Shown here one piece after another: positions 8,151 through 17,000 of a DNA stretch of 64,000 nucleotides. The stretch comes from Paracidovorax citrulli (GTDB lineage: Bacteria > Pseudomonadota > Gammaproteobacteria > Burkholderiales > Burkholderiaceae_C): positions 87,891 through 151,890 of the forward strand of contig NZ_FNEY01000008.1 of the NCBI RefSeq assembly GCF_900100305.1. Direction: 5' to 3'. Below the pieces are notes generated by a model. It saw only the letters and a list, made by a program, of their open reading frames with translations, was not told the DNA's origin and ran no database searches. Position numbers and translations under genes: made by a program. Each line of letters starts with the position of its first letter. Within the stretch, counting starts at the first letter, position 1.

Positions 8151-9860
8151 ATGACGCATTCCGCCGTGCCTCCTTCCGGCACCGTGCAGGCGCCGGGCCC
8201 TGCTGCTGCCGCAGCGGTGGCCGGGGCCGCCGCTATCCCGGCCAGCGGGCACGGCGACGGACACCACGGCACCCATTCCGAAGCGCACGGCCCCGTGCCG
8301 ACGGGCTGGCGCCGCTGGCTGAACGCCACCAGCCACAAGGACATCGGCACGCTGTACCTGCTGTTCAGCTTCGCGATGTTCATGGTCGGGGGCGTGTTCG
8401 CCATGCTGATCCGGCTCGAACTGCTGCAGCCGGGCCTGCAGATTCTCAACCCGGAGACCTACAACCAGCTGGTCACCATGCACGGCCTGGTCATGGTGTT
8501 CGGCGCGATCATGCCGGCGTTCGTGGGCTTCGCGAACTGGATGATCCCGCTGCAGATCGGCGCGTCCGACATGGCCTTCGCGCGCATGAACAATTTCAGC
8601 TTCTGGCTGCTGTTCTTCGCGGGGCTGCTGCTGCTCGGCTCGTTCTTCACCACGGGCGGTGCCGTGGCCGCCGGCTGGACCCTCTACGCGCCGCTCACCC
8701 TGCAGATGGGGCCGGGCATGGACATGGCGATCTTCGCGATCCACCTCATGGGCGCGAGCTCCATCATGGGCGCGATCAACATCATCGTGACCATCCTCAA
8801 CATGCGTGCGCCGGGCATGACGCTCATGAAGATGCCGCTGTTCTGCTGGTCCTGGCTGATCACCGCCTACCTGCTCATCGCGGTGATGCCCGTGCTCGCG
8901 GGCGCCATCACCATGACGCTCACCGACCGGCACTTCGGCACCACCTTCTTCAACGCATCGGGCGGCGGCGACCCGGTGCTCTACCAGCACATCTTCTGGT
9001 TCTTCGGGCATCCGGAGGTGTACATCATGATCCTGCCGGCCTTCGGCATCGTGAGCCACGTCATCCCCACCTTCGCGCGCAAGAAGCTCTTCGGCTACAG
9101 CTCCATGGTGTATGCGCTCGCGGCCATCGCCATCCTGTCGTTCATCGTCTGGGCGCACCACATGTTCGCCACCGGCATGCCCGTGACCGGCCAGCTGTTC
9201 TTCATGTACGCCACCATGCTCGTGGCCGTGCCCACCGCCGTGAAGGTCTTCAACTGGACCGCCACCATGTGGCGCGGCTCCATGACCTTCGAGACCCCGA
9301 TGCTGTTCGCGGTGGGCTTCATCTTCGTCTTCAGCATCGGCGGCCTGAGCGGCGTCATGCTCTCCATCGCGCCGCTCGACCTGCAATACCACGACACCTA
9401 TTTCGTGGTGGCGCACTTCCACTACGTACTGGTCGCCGGGTCGCTCTTCGCGATGTTCGCGGGCTACTACTACTGGGTGCCCAAATGGACGGGCGTGATG
9501 TACTCCGAGCGGCGCGGCCAGTGGCATTTCTGGACGTCGATCGTCTCGCTGAACGTCACTTTCTTCCCCATGCATTTCCTGGGACTGGCCGGCATGCCGC
9601 GGCGGTACGTGGACTACGCGGCGCAGTTCACCGATTTCCACGCACTGACCAGCGTCGCGGCCATCGTTTTCGGCTTCTCCCAGGTGTACTTCCTCTTCGC
9701 CGTGCTGCTGCCGGCGCTGCGCCACCGCGGCGCGCCGGCCGGCGCACGGCCGTGGGAAGGGGCAGAGGGGCTGGAGTGGGAAGTGCCGTCACCGGCGCCG
9801 ATGCACACCTTCGTCACGCCGCCGCGGCTGGATGCCAGCGCCACGCGGGTGGTGGCGTGA
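8151..9860 (+). CDS. ctaD: Cytochrome c oxidase subunit I (heme-copper oxidase, aa3 type)
   Basis: 569 residues with about 12 membrane helices. Key residues are present: heme a ligand His in TMHGLVMVFG, CuB/crosslink region HPEVYIMILPAFG, the HH pair (WAHHMF), and the heme a3/a His pair in YHDTYFVVAHFHYVL. The D-channel Asp/Asn segment GASDMAFARMNN and the Glu of HPEVY are also present, so the enzyme looks competent for proton pumping. A Gly/His/Ala-rich N-terminal extension of about 45 residues is unusual. No subunit II, III or assembly gene accompanies it, only DUF2244, so partner subunits must come from elsewhere in the genome. Confidence 0.95.
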   Translation: MTHSAVPPSGTVQAPGPAAAAAVAGAAAIPASGHGDGHHGTHSEAHGPVPTGWRRWLNATSHKDIGTLYLLFSFAMFMVGGVFAMLIRLELLQPGLQILNPETYNQLVTMHGLVMVFGAIMPAFVGFANWMIPLQIGASDMAFARMNNFSFWLLFFAGLLLLGSFFTTGGAVAAGWTLYAPLTLQMGPGMDMAIFAIHLMGASSIMGAINIIVTILNMRAPGMTLMKMPLFCWSWLITAYLLIAVMPVLAGAITMTLTDRHFGTTFFNASGGGDPVLYQHIFWFFGHPEVYIMILPAFGIVSHVIPTFARKKLFGYSSMVYALAAIAILSFIVWAHHMFATGMPVTGQLFFMYATMLVAVPTAVKVFNWTATMWRGSMTFETPMLFAVGFIFVFSIGGLSGVMLSIAPLDLQYHDTYFVVAHFHYVLVAGSLFAMFAGYYYWVPKWTGVMYSERRGQWHFWTSIVSLNVTFFPMHFLGLAGMPRRYVDYAAQFTDFHALTSVAAIVFGFSQVYFLFAVLLPALRHRGAPAGARPWEGAEGLEWEVPSPAPMHTFVTPPRLDASATRVVA

Positions 9861-10405
9861 TGGCCGAGGCGGAGGTGAGGGCCCGGCCTGCCGGCGCCGC
9901 ACCCCTGCCGGTCCGGCACTGGAGGCTCGCCCGCAGTCCTTCGCTCACACCCGCGCAATACGGCGCCGTGTTCCTGGGCACGGCCGGCCTGATGCTGTGC
10001 TTCGCCGCTGCCTTCGGCGCGGCGGGCTACTGGCCGATCGCCGTCTTCTATTTGCTGCTGGTCGCCGGGCTGGCCGGTGCCTGCTGGAGCGGAGCCCGGC
10101 ATGCCCTGGACGGCGACCTCATCGTCCTGCTCGACAACGGAGAATTGGAGATTTGCTGTCTCCGCGGCGCACAGGAGCAGCATTACCGGTTCCCGGCCGC
10201 CTGGTGCCGTGTCGAGTGCGTGCCTGGCCGCCACCGCGCGGAACGTTCCGGGTTGTGCATCGCATGCGGCCGCCACCGCATCGCCCTGGGCGCATGGGGA
10301 TCTCCTCGTCGCGCCGACCGACTGGCGGGGGAGATCCGGGCTGCAGCGGCCACGCTGGCCCACGAGGTCCATGCACGGGAGCTTTCGGCGCCGCTCAGGC
10401 CATGA
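9860..10405 (+). CDS. DUF2244 membrane protein, oxidase-associated
   Basis: 181 residues. The ATG overlaps the ctaD stop (tgATGG, TGATG overlap), so the two are translationally coupled. Two membrane helices lie near residues 40-85, followed by a cytoplasmic domain with the family patterns NGELEICCLRG and WCRVECVPGRH and two CxxC-like cysteines. DUF2244 proteins are typically encoded with cytochrome oxidase genes. Role unknown, presumably in assembly. Confidence 0.85.
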   Translation: MAEAEVRARPAGAAPLPVRHWRLARSPSLTPAQYGAVFLGTAGLMLCFAAAFGAAGYWPIAVFYLLLVAGLAGACWSGARHALDGDLIVLLDNGELEICCLRGAQEQHYRFPAAWCRVECVPGRHRAERSGLCIACGRHRIALGAWGSPRRADRLAGEIRAAAATLAHEVHARELSAPLRP

Positions 10406-10463
10406 GCTCGCGGCTGTCTGATACCGCGTTCACCCGAAGGCCCGGATCGGCTCTGGCGGACGT

Positions 10464-11597
10464 TCAGAAAACGTCCCGCCCCGCTCCCCGCGCGATGATG
10501 CGCAGATCGGCACCGACCCGATCGATGTCCTGCCATGCCATCGCATGGGCCCCGGCCAGCGTGCCCGGCGGGCCCCATTGCGCCATGCCACGGCCGGCTC
10601 CGAGCAGCGTGGGCGCCATGTACAGCAGGATCTCGTCCACCAGCCGGGCACGCACGAGCGCGCCGTTGAGCCGGGCACCTGCTTCCACGTGCAGTTCGTT
10701 CACGCTGCGCTGGCGCGCCAGGTCCTGCAGCACCCAATGCAGGTCGATGTGCCCGTCGCCTGCCATCGGCGCGGCGATGACCTGTGCGCCGCGGTCCTGC
10801 AGAACTGCTGCCTTCGCAGAATCGGCACTGGCCGTGTAGATCAGTATCTGGCGCTGGGGCACTTCGAAGAAGCGGGCGCCTGGCGGTGTCTGAAGATGGC
10901 TGTCGATGATGGCCAGATGGGGCTGGCGTGGCGTCTCGGCCTCCCGCACATCCAGCCGGGGATCGTCCGCAAGGATGGTGCCGATGCCGGTGAGCACGGC
11001 ACAGGCGCGGGCGCGCCACGCGTGCCCGTCGGCGCGCGCTTCGGGCGAAGTGATCCACTGGCTGGTGCCGTCGGGCAGTGCGGTGAATCCATCCAGCGAC
11101 GTGGCTGCCTTCATGCGCACCCAGGGCAGGCCGCGCTGCATGCGGCTGAAGAAGCCGATGTTGAGTTCCCGCGACGCCGCGGCGCCCGGGCCTACTTCGA
11201 CTTGTACGCCCGCTCCCCGGAGACGCTCGAAACCCTGTCCCGCCACCAGCGGATTGGGATCGGCCAGCGAGGCGACCACGCGGGCGATGCCTGCTTCCAC
11301 CAGCGCATCGCAGCAGGGGCCCGTGCGGCCGTGGTGGGAGCAGGGCTCCAGGGTGACGTAGGCAGTGGCGCCGTGCGTGGCATGGCCCCGGGCCCGGGCA
11401 TCGCGCAACGCCATCACTTCTGCGTGGGGCCCACCGGCGCGCTGTGTCGATCCCTGGCCGATGATCTGCTGGCCGGCGTTCACCAGCACGCATCCCACGC
11501 GGGGATTGGGGGAGGTCCTGTAGAGCCCGTCTTCTGCCAGCTGGAGCGCAAGCTGCATCAAATCGGCGGGGGAGGCAGGAGCGGAGGGCACGGACAT
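10464..11597 (-). CDS. ribD: Riboflavin biosynthesis deaminase/reductase
   Basis: 377 residues from the ATG at 11595-11597; the frame continues upstream to 11741 without conservation. The N-terminal zinc deaminase domain has PHAEVMAL and PCSHHGRTGPC, which hold the zinc His/Cys ligands and catalytic Glu. The C-terminal reductase domain begins near residue 150 (MKAATSLDGFTA) and has PRLDVRE, LHVEAG and the C-terminal GADLRI. It performs two successive steps from diaminohydroxyphosphoribosyl-aminopyrimidine in riboflavin synthesis. Other rib genes are not adjacent. A GGACGTT/AACGTCC hairpin overlaps its 3' end. Confidence 0.95.
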   Translation of the reverse strand: MSVPSAPASPADLMQLALQLAEDGLYRTSPNPRVGCVLVNAGQQIIGQGSTQRAGGPHAEVMALRDARARGHATHGATAYVTLEPCSHHGRTGPCCDALVEAGIARVVASLADPNPLVAGQGFERLRGAGVQVEVGPGAAASRELNIGFFSRMQRGLPWVRMKAATSLDGFTALPDGTSQWITSPEARADGHAWRARACAVLTGIGTILADDPRLDVREAETPRQPHLAIIDSHLQTPPGARFFEVPQRQILIYTASADSAKAAVLQDRGAQVIAAPMAGDGHIDLHWVLQDLARQRSVNELHVEAGARLNGALVRARLVDEILLYMAPTLLGAGRGMAQWGPPGTLAGAHAMAWQDIDRVGADLRIIARGAGRDVF

Positions 11598-11677
11598 CCC
11601 GGTATTTTGCGCCGACTGGTCGGATAGGCCCGCCGAACGGCATCGCCAGCGGAAAGCGGCCGGCCTAAGATTCCGGC

Positions 11678-12355
11678 ATGGACCATAACAGTTTGTTGTA
11701 CTCCTTACGTTCGCGCTGGCGGACGGGAGACGCATCGCCACGGCGCAGGGAGTCAGGGTTTACCCTGGTGGAGGTGCTGGTGTCGATCGTGGTGCTCTCG
11801 TTCGGCATCCTGGGGCTGGTCGGGGTGCAGGCCTTCGCGCTGCAATCGACCCGGGAGGCCCGCCTGCAGGCCCAGGCGGCCAACCTGGCGCGGGAGATGA
11901 CTGAACTGATGCGGGGAAACAACCAAATTGCCATCAAGAGCGATGCCAGTTTGAATCCGTATCTCATCAATCTGCAGAGCCCGTTGAGCCCGGCTACCGC
12001 CAATTATTGCCTGGGCGTGGCCTCGTCGTCCGCGTGCGCGGATGGGACGGCTGTGGCGCGTGCGGAACTGACCGATTGGCTTACGCGGCTGGATGCGGCC
12101 CTGCCCGGAGCGCGGGTGGTCATCTGTTTCGACAAGGCGCCCTACGACAGCAACGGCATGCCGCGATGGGACTGCACTCCTGGAGCCGCTGGCGTGGATG
12201 AGGTGGCGGTCGTCAAGATCGGTTGGACCCGCAAATCCACGCTGCGCGCGTCTGCCACCAGTGACGGCGTGGAAACCGCCACGGCCAGCGGCAGCTATCC
12301 CTACGTGGTGTTTCCCGTCACGAGCGGCAACCCGGTGGAAGCCCCTTCGCTATGA
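11678..12355 (+). CDS. pilV: Type IV pilus minor pilin PilV
   Basis: 225 residues. It has a type III prepilin leader of 27 residues, with the cleavage site after Gly in ESG|FTLVEVLVS and Glu at +5, followed by the hydrophobic helix. First gene of the minor-pilin operon; its stop overlaps the pilW start (ATGA). Minor pilins prime pilus assembly at the inner membrane and form the tip complex with PilY1. Assignment to PilV rests on order (V-W-X-Y1-E) and on the STREARLQAQAANLAREM helix. Confidence 0.9.
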   Translation: MDHNSLLYSLRSRWRTGDASPRRRESGFTLVEVLVSIVVLSFGILGLVGVQAFALQSTREARLQAQAANLAREMTELMRGNNQIAIKSDASLNPYLINLQSPLSPATANYCLGVASSSACADGTAVARAELTDWLTRLDAALPGARVVICFDKAPYDSNGMPRWDCTPGAAGVDEVAVVKIGWTRKSTLRASATSDGVETATASGSYPYVVFPVTSGNPVEAPSL

Positions 12356-13401
12356 CTCGCTTTTCCCATCCCGTGACCCGCCGGTTACGGCAGAACGGCC
12401 TCACGCTCGTGGAGCTGATGGTCGCCATGGTCATCAGCCTGCTGATCGTGCTGGCCGCGGCGGTGAGTCTCGTGGTCGCCCGGCAGGGCTTCAACAACGT
12501 CGATGCCGCATCGCAACTGCGCGACAACGCCCGCTTCGTGGAAGACATGGTCCAGCGCCTGGGTGTGCAGGCGGGCTACCGCGACCTGTTCCATGCCGCC
12601 TACGAACAAAGTGCCAGCACCACCGGGATCGATCCGTCGGCGGTGCCTAATACCTTCGTCTATGGGTTCAACAACAAGGCGCGCGCATCCGCTGATAACT
12701 GGTATGAAGCGAGCACGAACCGCACATCGGGCAGTGTGGGGTATGGAAGCGACGTGCTCGTGCTGCGTTTTCAGCCCGCGACGTCCAACAGCGAGGCCGC
12801 CAAGACGGATAAGGGCATGATCGACTGCTCCGGCAACACGCCCCAGGTCGGTGCGAAGGACCGCTATGACCGGGTGACAAGCGTGCTGCATGTCGCGATC
12901 AGCAACGACGGCGAGCCGGCGCTGATGTGTACGACCTGGATGCGCGATCCCGGGACAGAAGCTCTCACCAAATCCGACCCGCTTCCCCTGATCTCCGGCG
13001 TCGAAAATTTCCAGGTGCTCTACGGCGTTGACGGCATTTCCGCCAACAATGCCACGATGCCCGCGGCTTCGACAGCGGACAGCGTGCAGGACCGCTTCCT
13101 GCGCGCCGACCAGATCACGGTGTCGAACCCATTGGTGTCGGCCGCGAACTGGCGCCGTGTGCGCAGCATCCGCATTGGCATGGTATTGCGGGGCGCTCCG
13201 AACTCGGCCGTGGACCGTACATCCCAGACTTTCTATCCCCTGGGCACCGCGAAAGGGTCGAGCGGGGGGAGCGTCGGCAGCATGTTTGCCGATGCCACCA
13301 ACGACCCCGGCACCGTATTCACACCGACGGCGGACGGCCGGTTGCGGCAGGTGGTCACCTTCACAGTGCATTTGCGCAACAACCAGCGGGAGCCTGAATG
13401 A
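12352..13401 (+). CDS. pilW: Type IV pilus minor pilin PilW
   Basis: 349 residues. Prepilin peptidase site NG|LTLVELMVAM with Glu at +5, then a hydrophobic helix. The long globular domain is typical of PilW (QLRDNARFVEDMVQRLG; GVENFQVLYGVD). It overlaps pilV upstream and pilX downstream by 4 bases each, showing a translationally coupled operon. Exported through the type IV pilus machinery as part of the priming complex. Confidence 0.9.
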   Translation: MTRFSHPVTRRLRQNGLTLVELMVAMVISLLIVLAAAVSLVVARQGFNNVDAASQLRDNARFVEDMVQRLGVQAGYRDLFHAAYEQSASTTGIDPSAVPNTFVYGFNNKARASADNWYEASTNRTSGSVGYGSDVLVLRFQPATSNSEAAKTDKGMIDCSGNTPQVGAKDRYDRVTSVLHVAISNDGEPALMCTTWMRDPGTEALTKSDPLPLISGVENFQVLYGVDGISANNATMPAASTADSVQDRFLRADQITVSNPLVSAANWRRVRSIRIGMVLRGAPNSAVDRTSQTFYPLGTAKGSSGGSVGSMFADATNDPGTVFTPTADGRLRQVVTFTVHLRNNQREPE

Positions 13402-14045
13402 TGTCCCGTTCTCACCTCGAAGACCAAGTATGGGGCGTGGTTTCCCGTCGCCAGGCAGAGGCAGGCATGTCGCTGATCGTCGTCCTGCTGATCCTGGTAG
13501 TGGTATCCATCCTGGGCGTGGCGGGCATCCAGATCTCGATGATGGGCGAGCGCTCGACCCGCAACGACCGCGACAAGCAGGTGGCGTGGCAGTCCGCGGA
13601 GGCGGCGCTCATCGATGCGGAACTGGACATCCTGGGCAAACCCGATGCCTCCACGGTGACCAAGCGTGGGGAAGTGTTCAAGCGCGGCAGCACGGACGTC
13701 GGGAAATTTCTTCCGGGTTGCGGCGGCGATCGGGACGCCAAGAACCTGGGCCTGTGCTATTCCCCGTCCGGGGCGGCGCCTGCATGGCTGACGGTGGATC
13801 TGGCGGCATCCACCAATCCCCAGTCCGTGGCTTTCGGCACGTTTACCGGGCGTGCGTTTCCGTCGGGTCAGGCTGGCCTGCAGCCCGCTGCGCCGCCGCG
13901 CTACGTGATCGAACTGGTCGAAGACCCCACAGACGCCCGCACCACGGCGCCCAAGGACCGCAAATACATCTACCGCGTGACCGCCATGGGATTCGGCCCC
14001 AGTGCCTCCACCCAGGGCGTACTGCAGATCGTCTACAGAAACTGA
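13398..14045 (+). CDS. pilX: Type IV pilus minor pilin PilX
   Basis: 215 residues. The prepilin motif AG|MSLIVVLLILVVVSILG lacks Glu at +5, as is usual for the GspK/PilX-like minor pilin at the pilus tip. After the helix comes QSAEAALIDAELDI, typical of PilX N-terminal domains (PF14341/PF13681-type). Overlaps pilW by 4 bases; pilY1 starts 7 bases after its stop. Confidence 0.9.
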   Translation: MMSRSHLEDQVWGVVSRRQAEAGMSLIVVLLILVVVSILGVAGIQISMMGERSTRNDRDKQVAWQSAEAALIDAELDILGKPDASTVTKRGEVFKRGSTDVGKFLPGCGGDRDAKNLGLCYSPSGAAPAWLTVDLAASTNPQSVAFGTFTGRAFPSGQAGLQPAAPPRYVIELVEDPTDARTTAPKDRKYIYRVTAMGFGPSASTQGVLQIVYRN

Positions 14046-14052
14046 GCCCGCC

Positions 14053-17000
14053 ATGAACTCCCAGAGTCCATTCCTCCGGCCCTCCCCGCGCCAGCGGGGC
14101 TTCATCAACAAGCCCTTCGTCGGGGCCGTGGCCATCCTGGCAGGCCTCGCCGCGTTGGGAACATCGTTTATGGCGATGGGGACGGGCTCTCCCGTCACCA
14201 CGCCGCCGATCAATCTGTCCAGCGACCCGCTGTACGCGGTGAACGTGAAGGACAAGCCCACGATGGCCCTGGCGCTGTCGGTGGAGTTCCCTACGGTGGG
14301 CGCGCAGTATGTCAATGTGCCCGACACGAACAGCGACGACTCTTATGCCAACACCAAGGAATACCTCGGCTATTACGATGCGGAAAGCTGCTATCGATAC
14401 AACGATGCGCCGACCGAAACGCCGGAAAGTGGAAGAACAAGTGCCGACTACAAGCGCTTCGATCCCATCGGAAAGGCCACCAACCGCAAGTGCAGCGATG
14501 CGTTCAGCGGCAATTTCCTGAACTGGGCCACCAATTCTGCCGTGGACATGCTGCGCCTCGCGCTTTCAGGCGGCGACCGCTATGTGGATACCTCGACGCT
14601 GACTATCCTGCAGCGGGCGGTATTGCCGAACGGGGACCCCACCTGCATGTGGAACTCGAACAATTTCCCGGCGAAACGGCTGGCGAAGGATGGAGGAGGG
14701 GCGAACTCCTATTGGGGGGCTGTTCCGGCTGCCATGATCACCGGCGCCAACGGCAGCGACATCTGGGTGGCCAATACGCTGAACCGGGTGTACTTTCGGG
14801 CGGGGTCTTCCGCTACGGGATCCTGCTCGGACACCAGTGGATACACGCTCGGGGCACCTACCACGGCACAGAGCCGTGGCACGACCGACTATCAGAACAA
14901 CAAGCCCTTGCCCAGCGATGCCGTGCTGTGCACGGTGGAAGGCGCAATGTGCAACTTCACTGGCGTGCGCGAAGTATGGTTTGGCATTCCCCCAAACCCT
15001 CGAAACCGGCTCCAGAACTGGGCCGTCGTTCCCGCTTCCAACGGCATCAATTGCAATTTCCTGGTGATTGGGGATCCCGCGCCCGGTTCGAGCAAGAGTT
15101 GCTATACGCGCCCTTACACGGGCACATGGCAGCCTCCAAGCACGACGCTCAATTCCGACGGCTTCTTTTACTCCCGGGTGCAGGTGTGCAACAAATCCGG
15201 GGATGCTCTGCAGGATGTCCGGGATTACGGACTGTGCCGCCAGTATCCGAATGGGAACTACAAGCCCGAGGGTGTGATCCAGAAGTATTCCGACCAGCTT
15301 CGGCTATCCGCGTTCGGATATCTCATGGACCAGACCGCCAGTTATGACAACGGTCGTTATGGTGGGGTGTTGCGGGCGCCGATGAAATACGTAGGCCAGA
15401 AGAAATTCGATGAGCTCGGCAGGGAGGAAACCTCCACGAACGCCAAGGCCGAGTGGGATATCAATACCGGTATTTTTCGGAAAAATCCAGAATCTGACAC
15501 GGTTTTTGGCGTCAGTGGGGTGATCAACTACCTGAATCAGTTCGGTCGCACCGGGCCCGTTCCTGGACGATACAAGAAATTCGACCCTGTGGGTGAGCTC
15601 TATTACCAGACGCTGCGTTATATGCAGGGCCTTCCGCCGACAGGAGATGCCGTTTCAAACCTGGGCACGCCATCCGCCAGCAATGCCTTGTACGATGGCT
15701 ACCCCGTCTATGCGGACTGGACCAATATCGATCCCTATGGTGGATCGCGGTCTCCTTCGGAAGACTATTCATGCGTGCGCAGCAACGTGGTGGTGATCGG
15801 GGATATCAATACCCATGATGGTAATTGGCGCAACATTCCATCGGCCGATGATCCCGCCAACAATGTCACCAACTTCCGTACTTGGCATACACTGGTCCAG
15901 AACTTTGAAAAAGGGGTGGCTACCAGATATATTGACGGTCAAGGGGTGACGCGCACATCGTCCAACCCCAATGCTGCCAATACGAGCGTTCCTTCAAACA
16001 GCCAGACCAGCCAGATCATGGGTTATGCCTACTGGGCACATACACAGGACATCCGTGGCAGGCGTTGGACCGCCGCACCTGCCAAGCAGCGTCCGGGGTT
16101 GCGTGTGAAGACTTTCCTCTTCGACGTGAACGAATATGGCCGGCAGAACGATGCGAATGTGCGCAGGAGGAGCAACCAGTTCTTCATGGCTGCCAAATAT
16201 GGGGGATTCACTTCCACATCCCCCGATCCTGAGAAATCTGATGTGCCGTTCAACAGCTACGGCAATCCGTTCCGAAGCCAGGCCAGAAGTGATGACAAAC
16301 CGGACAATAACGTATGGCAGAAGCCCGGTGCCGCAGGAGAAGCGTCCACTTACTATCTGCAAAGCGATGCGCGCGGAGTGCTGGCTGCATTTCAGGCCAT
16401 CTTTGAAAGTGCCAGCGGCAGTGCCCGAAGCATCGCGGGAAGTGCTTCGCTTTCGAACGTCCAAGCGAGTACCGACAATTTTCTGTATTCCGCGAAATTC
16501 GATGTGGCCTCCTGGACGGGCGATGTGATCGCGGAGCAGATCACGCGAACCGGGACGGGCGCATCGGCCCGCCTGGCCGTAGCGACGACCCCTACGTGGA
16601 GCGCCGCTGCGCGCCTCAAGCTCAAAAATGCAGCGGACCGCAAGATATTCGCGGGCCATGGCAGCCGGCAAGCCGCGACGGAGTTCACGTGGGCCGGTAT
16701 CGATGGCAAGCCGATGCAAGCGTCCTTGAGCAAGGCATCTCCGGGCGCTACGGCAGACTCGTTGGGTCCGGACCGGTTGAATTACCTGCGCGGCGTGCGC
16801 ACGAATGAAGGCTCCGGTGCACAGTTCCGGGTCCGTACGGAATTGCTGGGGGATATCGTGAATTCCGGCGTCACATTCTCCGGCCCGCCGGCAACTGCAT
16901 TCACGGGTAACAGCTACGCCTTGTTCAAGGCTGAGAACGCCAGCCGTGCTCCCGTCGTATTCGCCGGTGCGAACGACGGCATGCTGCATGCGTTCGCGGC

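Noticed and set aside
11598..11677. Looked for a sigma-54 promoter before pilV
   Set aside because: No GG-N10-GC element at acceptable match in this short gap.
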